A stretch of 64,000 nt of DNA from Fonsecaea monophora (taxonomy: Eukaryota > Ascomycota > Eurotiomycetes > Chaetothyriales > Herpotrichiellaceae), in contig NW_019174020.1 of NCBI RefSeq assembly GCF_001642475.1, forward strand, positions 1 through 64,000, written 5' to 3'. Made by a program: the position numbers and the translations under genes. Positions 22,440 through 34,470 of this stretch are shown here, one piece after another. The notes beneath the pieces were generated by a model. It was not told the DNA's origin, made no database searches, and saw only the letters and a program-made list of their open reading frames with translations. Position 1 is the stretch's first letter. Each line of letters starts with the position of its first letter.

Positions 22440-23405
22440 TATCCGATCGAGATTGTGAGGAGAGCCTTATACTCGATCGCCCTCGACGTGTCGGTCAAGA
22501 AGGCGCAGAGGCTGGTTTTCGACCCCATAACCACGTCGGTGTACTGTGATGGACACATCGATCCAAGGTGCAAGGCAGAATCGGAGGGGAGGGAAGAAAT
22601 TGCTCCTGGAAAGGACATGCTCGGTGTCAATGATTGTTGCTTAGAATCATTTTCGATGAGATCGATGAGATCAAGGATGGAAGTCGCCTCTTCGACGGGT
22701 ATGAAAAACCCTCGGTTCGTCGTCGATGTTCTGCGGTATAGATCGCCTCACCCCGGAAATCGTTATGCGTCTGTTTGTAGCTTATGCCTTGGTCGTTGAT
22801 GTAAGAATCTTCACCGAGATTGAAGCCGTACGTCTCGCCGGTAATGGTCTTGAGAAAGGTAGAACAACCGGGGCCAGGGGGTCCACGAACGACGAGCATT
22901 TCGCCCGGCTGCATCGCGTCTTCGAAAGTCCGTAGAATATCGAGACGGGATTGATTTCTTCTGGCATGGCTCGCATTATAGTAAATCGGACCGTCAACGC
23001 GGCGCCATGTCTAACCGTCGGAACCTTTCTGAGTTCTCTCTTGGAAATCTGGGGACAGCAAGGATTGGAACGCGACCAGAGGAGACGGATCCCAGTAGGT
23101 TTGCTCTACCATCATTTGGACGGGAATCTGCTGATAGATCTAAGTGTATGCGTCAGCGGAGGCCCCGACCCTATGGCGTTGGCATAGTTGCTCAATGAGT
23201 TTAATACAGTGCCTAGAAAGCACGATGTTTCCGTCCAACCATTGCCTCGACCTTTGTTGCCCAAGAGACCTCGACCTCGCAACATATCCATCAGGGCCTG
23301 GGGAGCGGTCGACTTCTGAAAGTCACTGCCCTTGGTGTAGCCAAAGGCCGAGAGGTTGCGAAAGGCGAAACCAGCGAAAGGCGAAACCAATGGATCGGCC
23401 GACAT
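22440..23405 (-). pseudogene. PDR-type ABC transporter relic (N-terminal part)
   Basis: The remains of a full-size fungal pleiotropic-drug-resistance ABC transporter, a plasma-membrane efflux pump family. Reading down the minus strand: a segment typical of the PDR N-terminus, FRNLSAFGYTKGSDFQKS (about 23370-23310); then RLDILRTFEDAMQPGEMLVV leading into the Walker A region GPPGPGCSTFLKT (about 22960-22850); then ..GEAIYTAEHRR (about 22760). A trace of the STRGLDS-ALEY region may remain as DTSRAIEYKALL at about 22470. The Walker A is altered (family GRPGSGCST), the frames shift between the blocks, and no transmembrane domain or second half is found. The protein cannot be functional. Confidence 0.75.
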
Positions 23406-24384
23406 TATCGTGGCCTGCCAGCTTTTGGAGCCTCAGCGTGGCCTTAGCGAACTTGCTCGCTGTCGAGAAAGCTACGGAGCAATGTCAACTCGAAGACGGT
23501 TTCGTGGTTGCTGCTGGGAGGCCGCCGGGTCATGACCCTGCTGACTTCTCTCGGACAACAGAGGGAGGGCCTGCAAAGGGCTATATCGAGGCGCTTGTGA
23601 TCCGATTGAAAGAGACTGAGAGAGTGCTGTACCGAATCCCCTTGGCTTACTAACAAGAAATCTTGACGGCAGGCTTCTCTCATTTCACAAGCAGAAGGGA
23701 AGCGAGCAGCCAGACCACCGCTTCAGCTCGCCTTGTATCACCCTCTTACCGCTGTAGTGGCGTAGAGGGAGGTCGATGGAGGTGAGTGCTACCTCGAACC
23801 ACACAGTCCTCGCTCTACTCCAACAGTTAGCCTTGTTCACTTTTCCCCCAAACCGAGCGCAGCCATGCTTGCAGGCCGGCATTGGAGTGACGCCAGGGCA
23901 GCCAGAGGTCAGTATCCCAGCGTCGATAGGGCATTCAGCCTCTGTTTGATCAGTCACGGCTTGCCCGGACGACCTCGGTCTTGTATCGTTATTCTCTTCC
24001 CCACAGACGTGTTCATAACACCTTTTCATCAATCTCCGCGAACCGTAGATCTGACCAAATCCGCCCGAAGCGATGTCGAGTGCCCAAGAGAAGAATAGCG
24101 TAGCTGAAGCCCACAAGATCTTTCACGACCAAGGCTTCCAGATCCGAATCGAAGTCGCTGGGCCCGAATATGTCCAGCGTTCTCTTCGAAATAACTCTTC
24201 TGATTTTGCTCGGTCGATGTAAGACCTAGCCACGGAGGTTGGATGGGGAATGAATGATCTGGGCCTGGCCGGGACTTGGTGAATCCTTCTCCCCTTCTCC
24301 CCTTCTCCCCTTCTCCCCTTCTTACACGTCTCTTTCATCTCTGGAGGAGTTATTGCGACGAGTTTCTGTCAAGACTTGTAGCGG
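23406..24384. other. Unassigned; possible decayed minus-strand coding
   Basis: A protein-like minus stretch LDIFGPSDFDSDLEALVVKD is followed by LVGFSYAILLLGTRHRFGR at about 24190-24040, and the minus frame 23685-24116 is open for 143 codons. I recognise no domain. A 9-bp tandem repeat lies at 24286-24330. Confidence 0.3.
24286..24330. repeat. 9-bp CTTCTCCCC repeat, five copies
   Basis: Five perfect or near-perfect copies of CTTCTCCCC occur in non-coding sequence. Confidence 0.9.
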
Positions 24385-24512
24385 CTAACATTGAGTTGTA
24401 GAGCGTAAGACCAGAAGCTTGTCAGTTACATCTTGATCGATGCATATCTTGTCAATCCAGAACGACGTGTGCGGGTAGTCTTGGACACAGATTTCCAAGT
24501 TGATGGTCGGGA
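24385..24512 (-). pseudogene. HET-domain protein fragment
   Basis: The minus strand encodes SFWIDKICIDQD, the diagnostic core of the heterokaryon-incompatibility (HET) domain (usually WIDAICIDQ), preceded by ICVQDYPHT. HET proteins mediate self/non-self recognition and cell death on hyphal fusion in filamentous ascomycetes. Only about 40 residues are recognisable before a stop at 24385. Upstream frames (24452-24712 and 24935-25564) do not continue the family, so this is a truncated relic or a single exon of a lost gene. Confidence 0.6.
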
Positions 24513-25658
24513 AGGGAAGGGAAGGCGTCTGGCGGCATGGTGACACTCGGGGCTTGTTCCGAAGCGAAGCTGTCGCGACCAGACACGGTGTCGTGGTCAT
24601 GGGAGGTACTAGGGACAAGGCATTGCGATATATTCGTCCGAGCTATGGTGTCGCAGCTCATTAGGTCTGTACATTTGCTGATGAAGAGAGGTTCAAGTCC
24701 GCTTGTCCGCAATGCCGCACTGCCGTCTTTTGCTGCAAAGGCTGGCTCTGCTCTGAATTGAACTGCCCTCGAGTTCGATGACCCGACCCGAGGACCTGAC
24801 CCCTGACCAAGCAGGACGCGGATGTTATGGTATCTGCGATTCAGTCAGCGTGAAAGACGTAAGATCAGGTGGAAAGTTTGCGCCCGGCTGAGTGAAGTAG
24901 AGCAGAGTAGACACTAAACTCCTGAGGAGACCGCTCAGCATGTATTTCTCTTGCTGAAACCTCCATCTCCGACTTGACGGCGTCGAGACAGTTGTGGGCT
25001 CGCATTCACCTTCACGCAGCCTGTGTGATTCTTTGTTGCGACCCTTCTCTTGCCATCCTGAATAACATGTCGAGCACCTCGTATAGGGAGGATGACAGCG
25101 GGCGACCGCAGCGACACCGCGGGTGAAGACGAGGCCGTTATCGCCTTCTGGCCGGAATGAGTCTGGGCGGACGTCACCGAGGGTTCCGAGGACGACATCA
25201 GTGAAGGTCTTGGGGTCTTGGCCAGGTTGATGGCGCTCTCGAAGTCAGACACGGGCACCTCGCCTCGTACTTGCAGGGTTGGATGGGCTCGGAAACGGGA
25301 CTGCGCACGGCTGATAATGAAGGATGAAGAGGGAGGGTGAGCGGGCAGCCTGTGCGGACTGAGGAGACTGCGCTGCGCACGCCGAGGCTGAAGCTCGGCC
25401 GCAGTTGAGCCAAGTCCAAGCGTCGTTACCTGAGGGGGGGTGTCTTCCGAAACCGCGTGATTGAGCAGCCAACTATCGTGGTGGAAATAGTCTCGTTTCT
25501 GGCATGGAGAGACGAACCGTTCAGCCTTCCAATCGGGAAATACGTATAATAGCTGAAAGGACAAAATAGTATCGCAGTAGCATGCTTCGAGTACTCGCTA
25601 AAGGATGCTGACCCTGCTTGCAGCTGTTCCCTTTGGCTCTTTGGTCCTCTTTTCCGTC

Positions 25659-25725
25659 AATATTCTCCCTCTCTCTGTCTCCCTCTCCGTCTCTCTCCCT
25701 ATCTCTCTATCTCTCTCTGTCTCAC
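25659..25725. repeat. CT-rich microsatellite
   Basis: CTCTCTGTCTCCCTCTCCGT-type sequence runs for about 65 bp and is followed by a short CACACACA run. Confidence 0.8.
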
Positions 25726-28700
25726 ACACACTGTGCTGGGGGCACACGTCAGAAGCTCCAGAAAGAGAGGCCTGGTCGGTCAAAAGACGCATGGCTGCGA
25801 GGCCGAGGCTTGAAGCGTTGTGATCGTCCTGGGGGTGAGAAGCTCCACTGCCCTGTCAAACGTAGACCAATGTCGGTGCCTCTCGCCAGAGTATTCCCAT
25901 GGGTATGGTGGCACTGGGACCTTCTCCTATTCATCATTCATGCATCCCCTAAGATATCATCCAGCCTGATCCCGCACAATTAGGGGTTTTGTGTGGTTCA
26001 AACCGCAGTGGCTGGTCTTGTCAGTCAAGAGGTAGCGATGGATAGCCCTCATGAACACGATGACACCCACCGTTGGGGCCAATTCGCGACACGGACACTA
26101 AAGAGATCAAGGCCATTGCAAAGTCATTCATCCGGACGGGACGAGGGTCTCTCTCAAATGGAGTCTTAGCATTCGAGACTGCCTCTAGAACGAGACAGGA
26201 CTCTTGTTCTCAATCCCAAGTCCCCGTTCTTCATGGCGAGGCTGGGGCTTGATATGTAACGTGTCCCCCCTTGCGGACCGAACCGTCAGGGAGTGTTTTT
26301 GGACATAAGGGAGCGATTTTCAGAATTGGGTGAGCTGATGGTTGGGCTTCCTTCCACTAGCCTACAAGCAGCGCCGCGCGATTGCTCTGCAAGCCAAGGA
26401 CTTGATTTGCCAGGCACCAGCTGCGCTGCAAGCTGGGTAATCTTGCCGAGCTCACCCCTTTGATCAGCCTCGGCCGGAGCTGTATCAGTCCCTATCTCCT
26501 CACGATGGTCCGGCCTTCGTATGATCTGTGTTGGTGGTGGGATGAAAGCTAAAAATGCCTTCTTTGGAGGGCGAAATGTGACCCCTTCGAAGATCTCGAG
26601 GGATTTTGCCGTCACCGCTAGGTATATGGAAAATGCTTTTCCTGCGACTGACTGCCTTGGTCGCCCGCCCGCGGTGTGAAGATGTTTGGGTGGTAATTAG
26701 ATTGTTGTCTCTCAGTAGAGAGACCGTTCCCCTCAGAACAGCCCGCGCTTGCTGGAGAAGATTGATCGCCTCGTAGTTCTTTCTTGGCTGCTTCAGTAAG
26801 TTTCATTTCAATGCACGCAAGCAATGCAATGCAGGGATAGGGAAGCCTGTTCACGCTTGAACAACTTCTTTTCCGTAGCTCCGGTGCAATTTCATGCCGC
26901 GAGCGACGAGCGCGGCGAGGCGCACAAACGTGGGCGTGGGTGGGTGTTGTGTGGCCCTCGCTTGTCAAGGTCAGCTCTAGGGGAAAAGAAGGATCAAATA
27001 ACTATTTCTGACCCTCCAGGGGCGCGCTTCTCTGGCGTGACCGCAGCGGACATGCGTGAGGCCGTGCGACCGCGCGCGCGACGCCCTCTTCCGAGGAGGA
27101 GGAGGAGGAGGAGGAAACCACCGAAGAGTCGGGCTCGATACTATCGTCGTCGTGCACGGCGGCTGCAACGACTTCTCGACCGGAGTTGGTGGCCATCATC
27201 ATGGCACAAAGAATTCAATCGTAACGCTGAACCAGCGTCGTTGTGCTTGATGCTGACGCGCATGTTCAAGCCGCGTCATCGACAGGTAGAAGATCCTCTG
27301 GGCTGGGATCGTCGGTCTCAAAGTTGCGATAACCACGCTCGCTATTGCTGTCCCTGGTGCTGTCCCTGGTGCTGATTTTGCCGGTGCTGTCTCTTCCGCT
27401 GTGAATGTCGAGTATTGCTGTCGTTGGCGCTGTCGCTGGCGCTGCTTTCGCTATTGCTGGCTCGTTCGTTTGCCAACATGGATCTCGAAGCCGCCTTTGC
27501 CGTTCGTGCGCGGCGAGACCCGCAAAGGAAAGGAGCGGATCCGAGTCGTCGGTATCATAATGATTCCTTCATCGTCCGTAATCGGTGTCCTCGTGTTTGA
27601 AATGTGCTGTGGTGCTGTGGATGGAGACGCAACCACAACACGGACGAGAGACGATCCCGATACCACGCTCGTCAAGATAGACCCGAGTACCATCGGATGG
27701 GTGTGTCCCGTGGGAGTCGGCAGGTCCTCGCTGGCAGAGACGAGCCCGAGAGGTCGAGACAGACAGGAGAGAGACAGGATAGCATCGACAATTCATGCGA
27801 TCGATATTTCTCCCCTTTTTCCGTCCTCCGTGCAGAGTGACATTGAGCCACGCTTCCATGTCCTCTCGTCCCCGATGGTCAAGTGGTGGTGGCAACCACT
27901 CCCAGAGCGAACTGAAATCGAAAGCGAATCTCGTAACATTTGATCCTGGATGCTCAGCGGAAGAGATGCATCCGTTTGTCAATGCAATGGTCGGATTGCA
28001 GAGAGGTATATGTCGTCCTTGTCCGAAGGAAAGCCATTCCGCCGCTCAATGAAGTTGGCGACAGACTGACGACTGACGACTGACGAATGCCAGGAGCGCT
28101 TGCAAACTGCGAATATGGCCCCTACAGAATGGATTTCCTTCAGTAGCCGGCGGCGAGCACGGTCGATGGCATCTTGTGGCTGCTAGACATGGAAAATGAC
28201 CGTCAATGCCGGGGCAGAACAGTCTGAAGAGACAGTAGCCGGTAACGGGACAAAGGCTCACGTTGTTAGAGGCATGCAGGCACACGCATTCTCCCTCCTT
28301 TAGCCCCCAGCGTCCGAAGGCCGTGGATCAGTTGAAGAACGGTCCGAAGAGCTTGGATGGATCATTGGCATCCATCGATGAAGATCTGCGAACATAGGTG
28401 ACAAAGGGTCAGCGTCAAACCCAGAAGACTGACTGCCACAGTTCAAGCAGCTTACTGGCCAACTATAGTCTTGAGGTTCTTATGGTCTTTTTCACCCCAC
28501 GGATAACACCAAGTCCTCCAGCGTTGGTAAATGCGGCTGCCAATTTAGGGGTCCAGCTGCCACATTCATACCAGCCAGCACAGGACTGGATGCTTGACCT
28601 TGAGGAGATCCGTGGTAGTGGTGGTTCGGGGTTGCTGAGGGGACGCCATTTTGATGTAGGTGTGCGCAAAGAGACGAAGAGGAATCGAGCTGATCTAGGG

Positions 28701-31700
28701 ACGTTGTTTCGGAAAGAAGAGGAGTGACAGGTGGAATTTGGAGGTGGTATCGAGGAGGACAGACGATTTGGCGGTGCTGCGGAGACTCGGACCAGAGAGA
28801 TATATCTGCACACAGCGAGGAAATCCAGGGATTTAGACAGAGAATGTGGTGCAACGAAAGTGATGGTCTCGTTCTGAATCAAAAACGATTCCAGAATTTG
28901 AGGATCGGGTACCCATGGACGTACACTGTCACTGCCAGCTCACGCTGTTACCGCCAAAGCACGCTGGCCAACTGCATCAAATCCTGCATTCTCTGCTGCG
29001 ATTTCGCCCTTTTGCTTCTTGTTCCGCTCCTGGTGAATGTGTTCGTTCTCGTCACTTCTTTGTTCCAAGGACCCGGAGCGGCCGCTTGGCGAGAAAGTCG
29101 AGACTCCCCGGGCGAGATGCCTCAGCTTCGCAGCCGTGCGTCTCATGACCAATTAGGGTTCTTCTCCTGGAACTTATGACGTGTGCTCCCAGCACAGTGT
29201 GTGGGTATGTGTGTGAGAGAGAGAAAGAGGGAGAGAGACAGGCAATCTTAGCGGAAAAGAGGACCAAAGCGGGTATGAGGGTATGAATCCTCATGAGCTT
29301 TTTTCTTCTCCATTCTTCCCCCAGGGCGGTGGACGAGGCCACAATCTCGACCGCAACTCTTGAGTAAGTGCAAGCTTGGTATAAAGCTCCCTGGGAGGGG
29401 TCCTCAGCCGGAGTCACCATATGTGGTTGAGTTCTCAAGGTCGCAGAATGGGGAGAACTTGTTCGCGACTGTTTCTGAGAGCCCTTGAGCAAGTTCTTGC
29501 CGTCGTTGTTGCCCAGCACTGCGCCGAAAATGGCGAACTGGTTGTATGGGCGCACAGCAAGGCCGTCTGCGGCGTTGTCCACTTCTTACACCAGCAGTCC
29601 TACCCTGAGCGTAACTGCATGCCCATTCCCACCCAATGGCACTGCGCTTGCCAAGAGCACGACGATGGGATGTCGAAAAATTCTGTAGAAATAGCATCAA
29701 GAGCTCATTTTGATCTGTCCAAATTCCTGTCCAAATCCACGTACGAGCCTTGAATACCAGGAAGACCAGGAGTTGAGCATCGGCGACGATATCCTCTGCA
29801 TGAAGCAGCCTGGCAACCGAGAAGCATCTCAGCCTCCTCAGCCTCCTCACCAATCGGTACGGTGGTAGGGCGCCGTCGATGGAGCGCACTCCAAGCTCTC
29901 TCTTCTTCAGTCGAAGCCGATAGCCCGTTCCTGAAGAGGTAACCAAAACACTGAGATAAGTGCTCTGAGATTCATGGTCGTAGTGAGTTCTGACAGTGCA
30001 TCCCCGAGGATCTACTATCAATACCTTAGATTGATTGATCTCGCCTTTCGTTTGGCATACCAGACTGCCAGGCACGACATTGTTAGCACAATAGCCAGAA
30101 GCCCATGCCGTTGTATGCAATAGCCTAAAGAAAAGGATGCCATGCATTCGTCGACAAGTAGTTTTCATCAGATGCAGAATTTTGCCCGAGTCGACATCAA
30201 GCAATTTGGGAGACCGAAGACTGATATGTGCAAGGTGTCAATGACCTCTCCAGCCGGATGATCTCGGCACAGACGCGGTCGATTTTCTCGATCGATTCGG
30301 CCCCCAACGAAGAGTGGGAGGGTTTAAAACACGCTGTATCTGATCTGAAGTCGGTCCCGGGGAGATTTTCTCTTCGTTTCATTTCTTTCGAGATCAAATT
30401 TGATGAGTGGATTGCCTTGTAAGTAGTGGAAGAGCACATGATGGGATCGAAAGAGCGTGTCTGTGCTGGCTGGAACAATCCCGAGTTGCCAGAAGGGGAG
30501 TCGCTGCCTCCGTATTCGCATTCGCTGTCGAAGAGGAGTCGGAACCAGAGGTGGGTGAGATGGAAGTCGCCCACTTGTGCCCAGTCAGTACCTCACACAT
30601 AACGCGAGTTACAGCGATGCCTTCACTGGTATTTATATCGTTCTCCTTCTCGCGACAACAAGACTATCGGTTGCGATGGAGTCTTCATACGCGCGGTAGG
30701 TTGGAATGAATGGCGGCGGGTGGCTGTTAATGCAGATATTAGCCCAAAGTCTGGGGGCGAGATAGAGTCAGGGCGTTTAATGCGTCTCTGCGAATGCTCC
30801 AGACCGGCTTTTGTCGACCCGTTGTCCACGTCAAGCGAGCGCGACATCTGATGAAGCGCGAAACCAGGAAAAGACGGTGAACGCGTGGCGAGCTGCAGGC
30901 TCAGGCCGACGAGCAGCACGTTGGTGCCCACATGTGGTCTTGAGGTCGCCCTTTCTAGTCGCCGGAGCTGGCGATGCCGGAGCCGGAGCCGGAGCACTCC
31001 GTGAGAGGAAGCTGAGGAAGTCCGAGGTATTGAAGATGCCTGTAACATTGGATCGTGAGCCCCAGGGGATAACTTCAACGTCAAGGTCTCTTGTACCGAA
31101 AGCCAGATACAATTACCGCACACCGTCCGCGTCATCCAGGGGCCACGAGGGAGGGAAAAGCCCACGGCGCAGCACAAAGAGCTTCTCATACACACAATCA
31201 AGAGCTGGCAGACAGGCCGCTGGCACCGGAAAACCTAGGCTTGGAACTCGCCGTCAGCGTCTTGGAGAACTGGACTGCAACCACCTTCACAACTTCCTGG
31301 TTCCCGATGAGTAAAAAGAAGAGGGGGTTTGAGAGGATGCGCTGGGCATAGAACGTCGGGATGGATCAGAGGACGACGAGCAGCACAAAGCCGGGAGTGA
31401 TGGTGGTCGATTTCCACAGGTTCACACGGGTTTCAACCTTTCACCTCCCTGGTTCACTATGCTTCTTCCAAAATATTGTATTGGCCCAGATAAGCGGTCG
31501 ATCATGTCCTCAAAGCGTCTCATGTATCGTCCATCCGAACCTTGAAGTTCTGTGTCAACCTAAAGAAGAAATCCCCGTCGTCGGAAAACTGACCCGGGTA
31601 GGCTCGCGAGTCATCGTGGATGATCTTGTCGGCAGTGTTGGAGTTGGGGACTTGATCTTGGCCAGACTTTCTCAGAGATATCGATCTCGACGAATTCGAA

Positions 31701-32966
31701 GTCCTCGGAGATTGTTCTGCTGTCCGTCTCACGGTGGATCGTGCCTCGAATCCCAGGCGTCTCCATAGTTTGTAAGATAAGCGTTGACCAAATGGGAAAC
31801 ATGTTCGTTGTGAGGCCGGGGAAGAGCTCAAAAGCCCTTCCCAGAGGATCATGATGGGCTCACATCTCGATACTGTCCCGCGCATCGATGCCCTCTGGGG
31901 TGCCTTGGACTTCGACTATGCCCTCGGTCGATTGTGGTAGCATCTCTTTTTGGGCGACCATACGAACTCCCAAGACGTCTTGGATACATACCTCGATCGC
32001 CACAAGATGGGAATCCCAGGCGCCGCTTTCACATGCTGCCCAGCCCGTCCCAGCCCACGCCATCTCAGCTTTCGAGTCCGAAAACGAAAGGGCCAGAGCC
32101 ACTTCGGACATGGTCTTTTGAGCACAGATCTTGGGCTGAAACGTGCATCGACAAGTGAGAGTTGTCGAATCGGTCGGTCACTTTCGCCGTCGCACTCGAG
32201 TGGTAAGTAGATGTGCGCCAACGCTACCGTCGCGCTCCTTTCAGTACCTGAAACAGTACACGGATTCTCAAAGGCAATAACCCCGAGTCTTTATGTTTTG
32301 CGGGTGTGTGGTTGTGTAGGTGTCTATGTCCATAGGTGTCTGTGTCTGTAGGTGTATGATTGTGTAGGTGTCTGTGTAGGATATTGGTTCGAGAAGGGTA
32401 TGAGTCTCGAGCCCGTCATGGGGATCATGCTCGTGTATGTTGCCCCTGGCCTGGATGTCGGTTACCGCGGGGCCACGAAATCCAAATGCTTGGATACCGT
32501 GCTCGGGCTTGGGAGCTTGACGGCCGTGGTTCTCTTGGTTGGGGTCTGGTGTTATCTCCAAGGTCGTTGTGGATTTGGGAAGAAGACAAGCGATATGTAG
32601 CCATCAGAGAAGGGAGGAGGAGGTATCGAATCGAATCGAATCAGCGGTATTTGCAAATGGCACAGGATAGATCGATAGGGTTCTCGTATGCCGTCCGCGG
32701 TTGTCTTGCCGTACATAGGCCATCATGGCACAATCACACACCCATAGACCGGACCGGTCAAGCAGCCCAACGCAAGCATCAGGTTCATCGTCGGGCACCA
32801 TGACCCCAGGAAAGAGGCCTTTGCCTGTCTCGATGGACACCATACGAGAAGCACATGCTGCAGATGTGTGAGCACTATCGTGTGTCAGCACCCGTACCGT
32901 GCCGTAGTTCGACAGCGATCTCTTCATCATAACTTCCAAGACCACTGTCGAACCGGCATCTTCAGT

Positions 32967-33110
32967 CGTTCAGATAGATATTCGTCCATTATTTCAAGCC
33001 ATGAAGATGCTCCGATGAGAGATCCTCATTTGGATGATGGAAAATCAAAATCCTGTTCCGTGATAGTCCAGATAGATATTCGTCCATGATTCCAAGCCAT
33101 GAAGATGGGA
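32967..33110. repeat. Direct duplication, about 110-bp spacing
   Basis: GATAGATATTCGTCCAT, TTCAAGCCATGAAGATG and CGATGAGAGATCC occur in the same order near 32971-33025 and again near 33069-33125. CAAAATCCTGTTCCGTGA occurs at about 33046 and again at about 33216, so the duplicated block was probably larger and has been rearranged. Confidence 0.75.
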
Positions 33111-33519
33111 CGATGAGAGATCCCACGACGAGAGATCCCACGATGATGGTGATCAGTGAGAGGATGGTGATCAGTGAGTGACAGGATAAGATACTCCGGC
33201 AGGGTAACCGAGGCTCAAAATCCTGTTCCGTGACGAGTCCAGATCTTCGTCTTTTGTGTAAAGTCCGATCGATCACCCGCCTGACCCTGCCTGTTCCCTG
33301 GCACGAGCAGCGAGCGACGCCCAGCTTGCCCGCGCCCCGAGCCCTTGCGATACCTGATCAAGGGTCGAATCGGCAGGAGGGATTGTCCGAAAGAAAGGGG
33401 AGGGGGGTAGGAGGACGATAGGTGCCGCTTCGGGGGGTTAGTGTGCCTGTAACCAACCAGCTTGCCTCTCGTGTCGCTGATAATGGTCAAGACCAGACTA
33501 GTAGTTGTTGCACATCAAA

Positions 33520-34080
33520 CTGGGTTACCAGCTCGTGCGGTTCTGGGATGCGATGACCCAGGATTCACGCCATTCGCGTGGCAAGACTGGCTGACTGGGG
33601 CGCGCTGGCTGTGCCGCTCGCTCCGAACTCTTCTTGTTTCAACTTGGTCCAGGCAGGGCTTGCAGAACATGCCTCATTCAAGGGCTCATACAGAGCGAGA
33701 AATTCTTCCTTCCGCAGAGCAGCGATCAAAACCCACATCTCGGACCCGGACAGTAGCAGCCATCCAGCCACCAGGACGGATCGTATGTAAACTGCGGGCG
33801 CGGGCATCGCATCGCGTTTGTAAACTCGAAATCGATGATGGCGGTGATTCGACATGTCATGTCTCCGGGTCGACTAGCATGTTAGGCGGTCGCATGTCGT
33901 CACAGAAGGGGGATGAACGGGGCCTGCGTCGTCGAAACAATATTCAAATGGGAATGAGGTGGAGCAAGCAGTCGACGACGATGGTCTCGCCGGACCTGAG
34001 GTCGCCATCGCCTCAGCAGACCGACGGATGGATATTGAAGCTCTGGGACGAGCGGGACGGAATGCCTTCCTTGGACGTCA
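33520..34080 (-). pseudogene. Aminoglycoside-phosphotransferase-like kinase relic
   Basis: A relic of the fungal APH-like (phosphotransferase enzyme family) kinases. The catalytic-loop equivalent reads CDDMRPPNMLVDPET (about 33915-33870) and is followed at once by an in-frame TGA. In a shifted frame comes the metal-binding segment ITAIIDFEFTNAM (about 33860-33820) and FTYDPSWWL (about 33795). In a further frame come LLLSGSEMWVL and EEFLALYEPLNE (about 33755-33660). At least one stop and two frameshifts separate these blocks. The N-terminal lobe is not recognised. The true substrates of this family in fungi are mostly unknown. Confidence 0.8.
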
Positions 34081-34297
34081 GTAGAGGCCTCAGATACCGA
34101 CGATACAAGCTACCTATTCCCGAGTCCGTAGAGCTGCAACTGTTGGAGTCGGTCGAGGTACGCTGGACATCCGTAAGTTTGACGGGAATCAAAGCCTTGG
34201 TTTTGCGAGGAGTTTATCCACGCGAGTGTACCGCCGGTGAAGCTCACTTTTTCAGACCACGAAAACCGATTCAGCATTCGGGATGACCTGCTTTTCC

Positions 34298-34470
34298 TGG
34301 ACTTGCCAGCACCGTTGGGGCCGATGACTGCAATACGCGAGCCAAGAGATACCTGGAACGTGATGTCTTGAATCTGAGGCTTGTCGGTGCCAGGATGTTG
34401 GAATGCCATCTTGTTGACACGGACGATGGCCTTAGCTTTGGTCTTGACACCTGGCTGAGTGATGGGGATT
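34298..34470 (-). pseudogene. Translation elongation factor 3 (eEF3) fragment, second ABC domain
   Basis: Minus-strand residues PGVKTKAKAIVRV, then FQHPGTDKPQIQD, then LGSRIAVIGPNGAGKS are the start of an ABC domain of eEF3, the fungal ribosome-associated ATPase, including its Walker A. The order and spacing match the region that precedes and enters the second ABC domain. Immediately after GKS the reading departs from the family (SRKSRSSRM instead of the TLINVLTGE expected from the family). Upstream an in-frame stop or shift interrupts the linker. A gene of about 1,050 residues is reduced to about 55 recognisable residues, so this is a duplicated fragment of an essential gene that must be intact elsewhere. 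Confidence 0.85.

Larger units (their letters stand above)
24513..33500. other. Nine kilobases without a recognised gene
   Basis: Long open frames exist but none matches a family I know: minus 24935-25564 (209 codons), plus 27401-27943 (180), minus 29404-30204 (266), minus 30623-31201 (192), minus 31520-31885 (121). Low-complexity sequence includes CT microsatellites at 25659-25725, a GGA run at about 27090-27118 and a GA run at about 29210-29245. At 31110-30980 on minus, a protein-like stretch (YLAFGTRDLDVEVIPWGSRS) is followed by Ala/Pro repeats. The composition suggests old decayed coding sequence rather than active genes. Confidence 0.35.

Noticed and set aside
24630..24710. B-box-like GGTTCAAGTCC on the + strand
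   Set aside because: There is no matching A box with a D arm at the right distance and no cloverleaf could be drawn.
33462..34286. Plus-strand frame of 274 codons
   Set aside because: It is antisense to the kinase and eEF3 relics, which have clear family motifs on the other strand.
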